64,000 nt of DNA from an uncultured Oscillibacter sp. (lineage in GTDB: Bacteria > Bacillota > Clostridia > Oscillospirales > Oscillospiraceae). The stretch lies in contig NZ_CAJTUX010000001.1 in assembly GCF_910579365.1 (NCBI RefSeq), positions 4,505-68,504 on the forward strand, in the 5' to 3' direction. Position 1 is the first letter of the stretch, and each line of letters starts with the position of its first letter. Under the pieces are notes generated by a model that did not search any database, was not told where the DNA came from, and worked only from the letters and a program-made list of their open reading frames with translations. The position numbers were made by a program, and so were the translations under genes. This document shows, piece by piece, positions 61,740 to 64,000 of this stretch.

Positions 61740-62069
61740 ATGTCCGCCGAGTATATGCACATTGGAATCCCTGTCACCAACCGCAAGCCCAACATGACCT
61801 ATAACGAGGGAGCCAAATTTTGGGTCAGCAATGTGGACGACTACGACTATAAGATCGAGTATCTGAAATTCGAGGAGGGCACCCCCTTCCCGGAGGAAAT
61901 CCACCGCCATCCCCATGTGGCCTACAGAGTGGACGACCTGGAGAAATACGTAGCCGACGCCGACAGTGTGATTTGCGGCCCCATGGCCGCCAACGACAAA
62001 GGGGACCGGCTGGCCTTCGTCTGGAAGGACGGGGCCATACTGGAACTTTATCAGGAGGCGCAGCGCTGA
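61740..62069 (+). CDS. Small VOC/glyoxalase-like protein of the dha-lsrF operon
   Basis: A 109-residue single-domain protein with a vicinal-oxygen-chelate-like pattern: HIGIPV strand, EEIHRHPHVAYRVDD with candidate metal His residues, and ILELYQE with a terminal Glu. GGAGGAG precedes the ATG, 11 bases after the lsrF-like gene. It could be an isomerase or epimerase acting in place of LsrG. Identification is by pattern only. Confidence 0.65.
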   Translation: MSAEYMHIGIPVTNRKPNMTYNEGAKFWVSNVDDYDYKIEYLKFEEGTPFPEEIHRHPHVAYRVDDLEKYVADADSVICGPMAANDKGDRLAFVWKDGAILELYQEAQR

Positions 62070-62076
62070 ATTGGCG

Positions 62077-62117
62077 GGGCATTTTGGACCGTTTTTTCTG
62101 GACGGTCCAAAATGCCC
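62077..62117 (+). terminator. Terminator of the dha-lsrF operon
   Basis: A perfect 16-bp stem (62077-62092 with 62102-62117) with a T-rich 9-base loop, 8 bases past the last stop. Confidence 0.8.
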
Positions 62118-62252
62118 TTGCTATTTCCGTGCGCCGCGAAATTTTCAAAAGCCGTTGTGGCGCAGACGGAATCATCCAGAAGGCAGAGGGCTTCATCCGC
62201 CTGCTCCGGAGGAGACGGGATTGGCGCGGCTGCGTGCTGGAGTCCAAAAGAG

Positions 62253-62294
62253 AACGGCTGCCGGTCATTTTCAAAAATGGCCGGCAGCCGTTTT
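62253..62294 (-). terminator. Terminator of glgA
   Basis: An 18-bp stem (62253-62270 with 62275-62292, one G-T pair) with a 4-base loop. On the minus strand it is followed by CTCTTTTGG. The stretch 62118-62252 shows no supportable gene. Confidence 0.75.
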
Positions 62295-62304
62295 ATGCAG
62301 GTAC

Positions 62305-64000
62305 TTATCTGGTCAAATCCAGATACAAATCCTTATACTGTTTCGCGGAGTTCTCCCAAGACACATCCTTATCCATATCCCGCTGTACCATTTCATCCCA
62401 GCACCAGCGGTTTTCAAAATAGAAGGTCTTGGCCCTGTTAATGGCGTCCAGCAGCAGTCCGGCGTCGTAGCGGTCAAAGGTAAATCCGTTCCCGGTGTTG
62501 AAGAACATATTGTATGGCTCCACCGTATCCTTCAAACCGCCGGTTTCCCGAACGATCGGCACCGTCCCGTAGTGCATGGCAATGAGCTGCGTCAATCCGC
62601 AGGGCTCAAACCGGGACGGGACCAGCAGGGCATCCGCGCCCGCGTAAATCCTGTGGGCCCGGGTCTCATCATACATGATATTGGAGCAGACGTCCCCCTT
62701 GCAGGCATGCTCATAATACCGGAACGCATCCTCATAGTCGCGGTCCCCGGTGCCGAGCACAACGATTTGCGTGTGTCCGTCCATGATCTGCGGAAGGATG
62801 GAGGCAACCAGATCCAGTCCCTTCTGGTTCGTCAGCCGGGAGATCAGGCCAATCACAAATTTGTGGTCATCCTGAACCAGTCCCAATTCCTCCTGCAGCC
62901 GTCGCTTGTTTTCCTTCTTCTTGTCCAGCACATTGGCGATGTTGTAATTTGCGTACAGTCTGGCATCGGTTTCGGGATTCCAGATGTCGCAGTCGATCCC
63001 GTTTACGATGCCGCGCAGTTTTCCGGAATGATACCGCATGTGGGCGTCCAGCGTCTCCCCGTAATCGGCGCTTTGAATCTCGCCGGCATAGGTCGGACTC
63101 ACCGTTGTGATGATGTTCGCATACGCCAGCCCTCCTTTGAGCATATTGGCGTCTTTGTACTTCACCTTTAAGGCGTCTTTGTTAAAGACATAATCCGGCA
63201 GTCCGGACCAATAGCGGATGGTGGGGATGTCGTAAATTCCCTGGAAACGCAGGTTGTGGATGGTCAGGATGGTCTTTGCGGTCGTCAGCTTTGTGTTGAC
63301 AAACTGCGTTCTCAGATAAACGGGGACCAACGCGGCCTGCCAGTCATGGCAATGGATGATATTGGGAATCCAGTCCATATAGTTCAGCGCCGCCAAAGCC
63401 GCCTTGGCAAAGTAGCAGTATTTCGGAATGTCGTCAATAAGATTGGTGTAGGGGTTCCCGCTGCTGAAAAACTCTTCATTGTCAATGAAATCATAGACCA
63501 CGCCGTCCCAGACATACTCCATAATGCCCACGTAGAAGGTCCTGCCGTCCGCGCAGAGGTCCATCTGGAAAGAGCCGCGGTAAATCATTTTCTCCTGATA
63601 TTCCCAGGGGATACATTTGTATCGCGGGAGAATGACCTTTACATCGCAGTTCTGTTTCACCAGCGCCTTGGGAAGGGCGTACATCACATCGCCCAGACCG
63701 CCGGTCTTGACAAAAGGATAGCACTCCGACCCGATAAACGCAACGCTTATTCTGGGGGACATATCGTGCTCTTCCGGCGGAGCCGCTTCCGGGGAGACGC
63801 TTTCTCCGGCTTCCTCCACAGGCTCTGCCGCCGGGACTTCTTCCCCGACGACCGCCGGGGTCTCGGTCTCGGGAGGCGTCTCCGGAATGATTTCCGCCGC
63901 TTCGGGTTCTTCTGTCACAGGCTCTGCCGCCGGGGCTTCTTCCCTGACGACCGCCGGGGTCTCGGTCTCGGGAGGCGTCTCCGGAATGATTTCCGCCGCT
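62305..64000 (-). CDS. glgA: Glycogen synthase (GT5) with an acidic, proline-rich repeat extension; 5' end outside window
   Basis: The catalytic part (485 residues from an internal ATG at 63762) is a complete GlgA making alpha-1,4-glucan from ADP-glucose. It shows ECYPFVKTGGLGDVMYALP (KTGGL nucleotide motif), IHCHDWQAALVPVYL, TIHNLRFQGIYD, GLISRLTNQKGLDL and VPSRFEPCGLTQLIAMHYG. The frame stays open upstream through a Glu/Pro/Ala-rich segment built of 33-residue repeats and leaves the window without a start. The extension keeps frame and its residue pattern, so it is probably translated. The internal ATG has only a poor ribosome site. Confidence 0.9.
   Translation of the reverse strand, partial: AAEIIPETPPETETPAVVREEAPAAEPVTEEPEAAEIIPETPPETETPAVVGEEVPAAEPVEEAGESVSPEAAPPEEHDMSPRISVAFIGSECYPFVKTGGLGDVMYALPKALVKQNCDVKVILPRYKCIPWEYQEKMIYRGSFQMDLCADGRTFYVGIMEYVWDGVVYDFIDNEEFFSSGNPYTNLIDDIPKYCYFAKAALAALNYMDWIPNIIHCHDWQAALVPVYLRTQFVNTKLTTAKTILTIHNLRFQGIYDIPTIRYWSGLPDYVFNKDALKVKYKDANMLKGGLAYANIITTVSPTYAGEIQSADYGETLDAHMRYHSGKLRGIVNGIDCDIWNPETDARLYANYNIANVLDKKKENKRRLQEELGLVQDDHKFVIGLISRLTNQKGLDLVASILPQIMDGHTQIVVLGTGDRDYEDAFRYYEHACKGDVCSNIMYDETRAHRIYAGADALLVPSRFEPCGLTQLIAMHYGTVPIVRETGGLKDTVEPYNMFFNTGNGFTFDRYDAGLLLDAINRAKTFYFENRWCWDEMVQRDMDKDVSWENSAKQYKDLYLDLTR
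63817..64000 (-). repeat. Tandem 99-base repeat in the glgA N-terminal extension
   Basis: Unit 1 spans 63817-63915 and unit 2 begins at 63916 and is cut by the window edge (85 bases seen). The copies differ by only a few bases. They encode a 33-residue Glu/Pro-rich unit containing IIPETPPETETPAVV. Confidence 0.9.

Overview
The window looks like part of the chromosome of a GC-rich, anaerobic, gut-type member of the Clostridia. Oscillospiraceae relatives such as Flavonifractor or Oscillibacter are my best guess. The reasons are strong AGGAGG ribosome sites, pyruvate:ferredoxin oxidoreductase, SLH and dockerin proteins, lipoprotein substrate-binding proteins and TTG starts. No rRNA, tRNA, prophage or CRISPR array was seen. 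The only mobile DNA is a decayed transposase fragment.

Region 1 (1-25,950) is a tricarboxylate or branched dicarboxylate utilisation island. A long minus-strand operon runs malY-type aminotransferase, redoxin, tctC, tctB, tctA, a one-piece aconitase-family hydratase, citD, citE, citF, citC and citX (cut by the left edge). Diverging from it are two translationally coupled LysR genes. Next comes a plus-strand set: MmgE/PrpD protein, LeuC-like and LeuD-like dehydratase subunits, and a second MmgE/PrpD protein. A third LysR gene, with a perfect T-N11-A palindrome, diverges from a third MmgE/PrpD gene plus an AbrB-family permease. nifJ closes the block. Together these encode uptake, dehydration or hydration, possible decarboxylation, cleavage to acetate plus a 2-oxoacid, and oxidation of pyruvate.

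Region 2 (26,000-43,700) is mixed. It holds an M20 peptidase, an alpha/beta hydrolase with glycerol kinase, a dockerin-bearing M60 metalloprotease coupled to an SLH protein with a possible cohesin-like domain, glnS, an ECF sigma factor with its partner, an IS1182-type remnant, mgtE, a GH13 glycosidase and a cluster of hairpins.

Region 3 (43,800-50,650) is a molybdenum and molybdenum-cofactor operon: moaA, moaC, a MOSC protein, a MoeA-like protein, modABC and mogA. It diverges from a Crp/Fnr regulator. A palindrome centred at about -41.5 of the predicted moaA promoter suggests class II activation.

Region 4 (50,700-64,000) has a nitrilase-family hydrolase, a YjdF-like membrane protein, two CobW/G3E GTPases (one with five 10-residue His-rich repeats), an XRE regulator with a membrane anchor, and a collapsed bgl PTS/6-phospho-beta-glucosidase pseudogene. 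It ends with a SorC-regulated dhaL-dhaK-lsrF-like-VOC operon and glycogen synthase with an N-terminal repeat extension that runs off the right edge.
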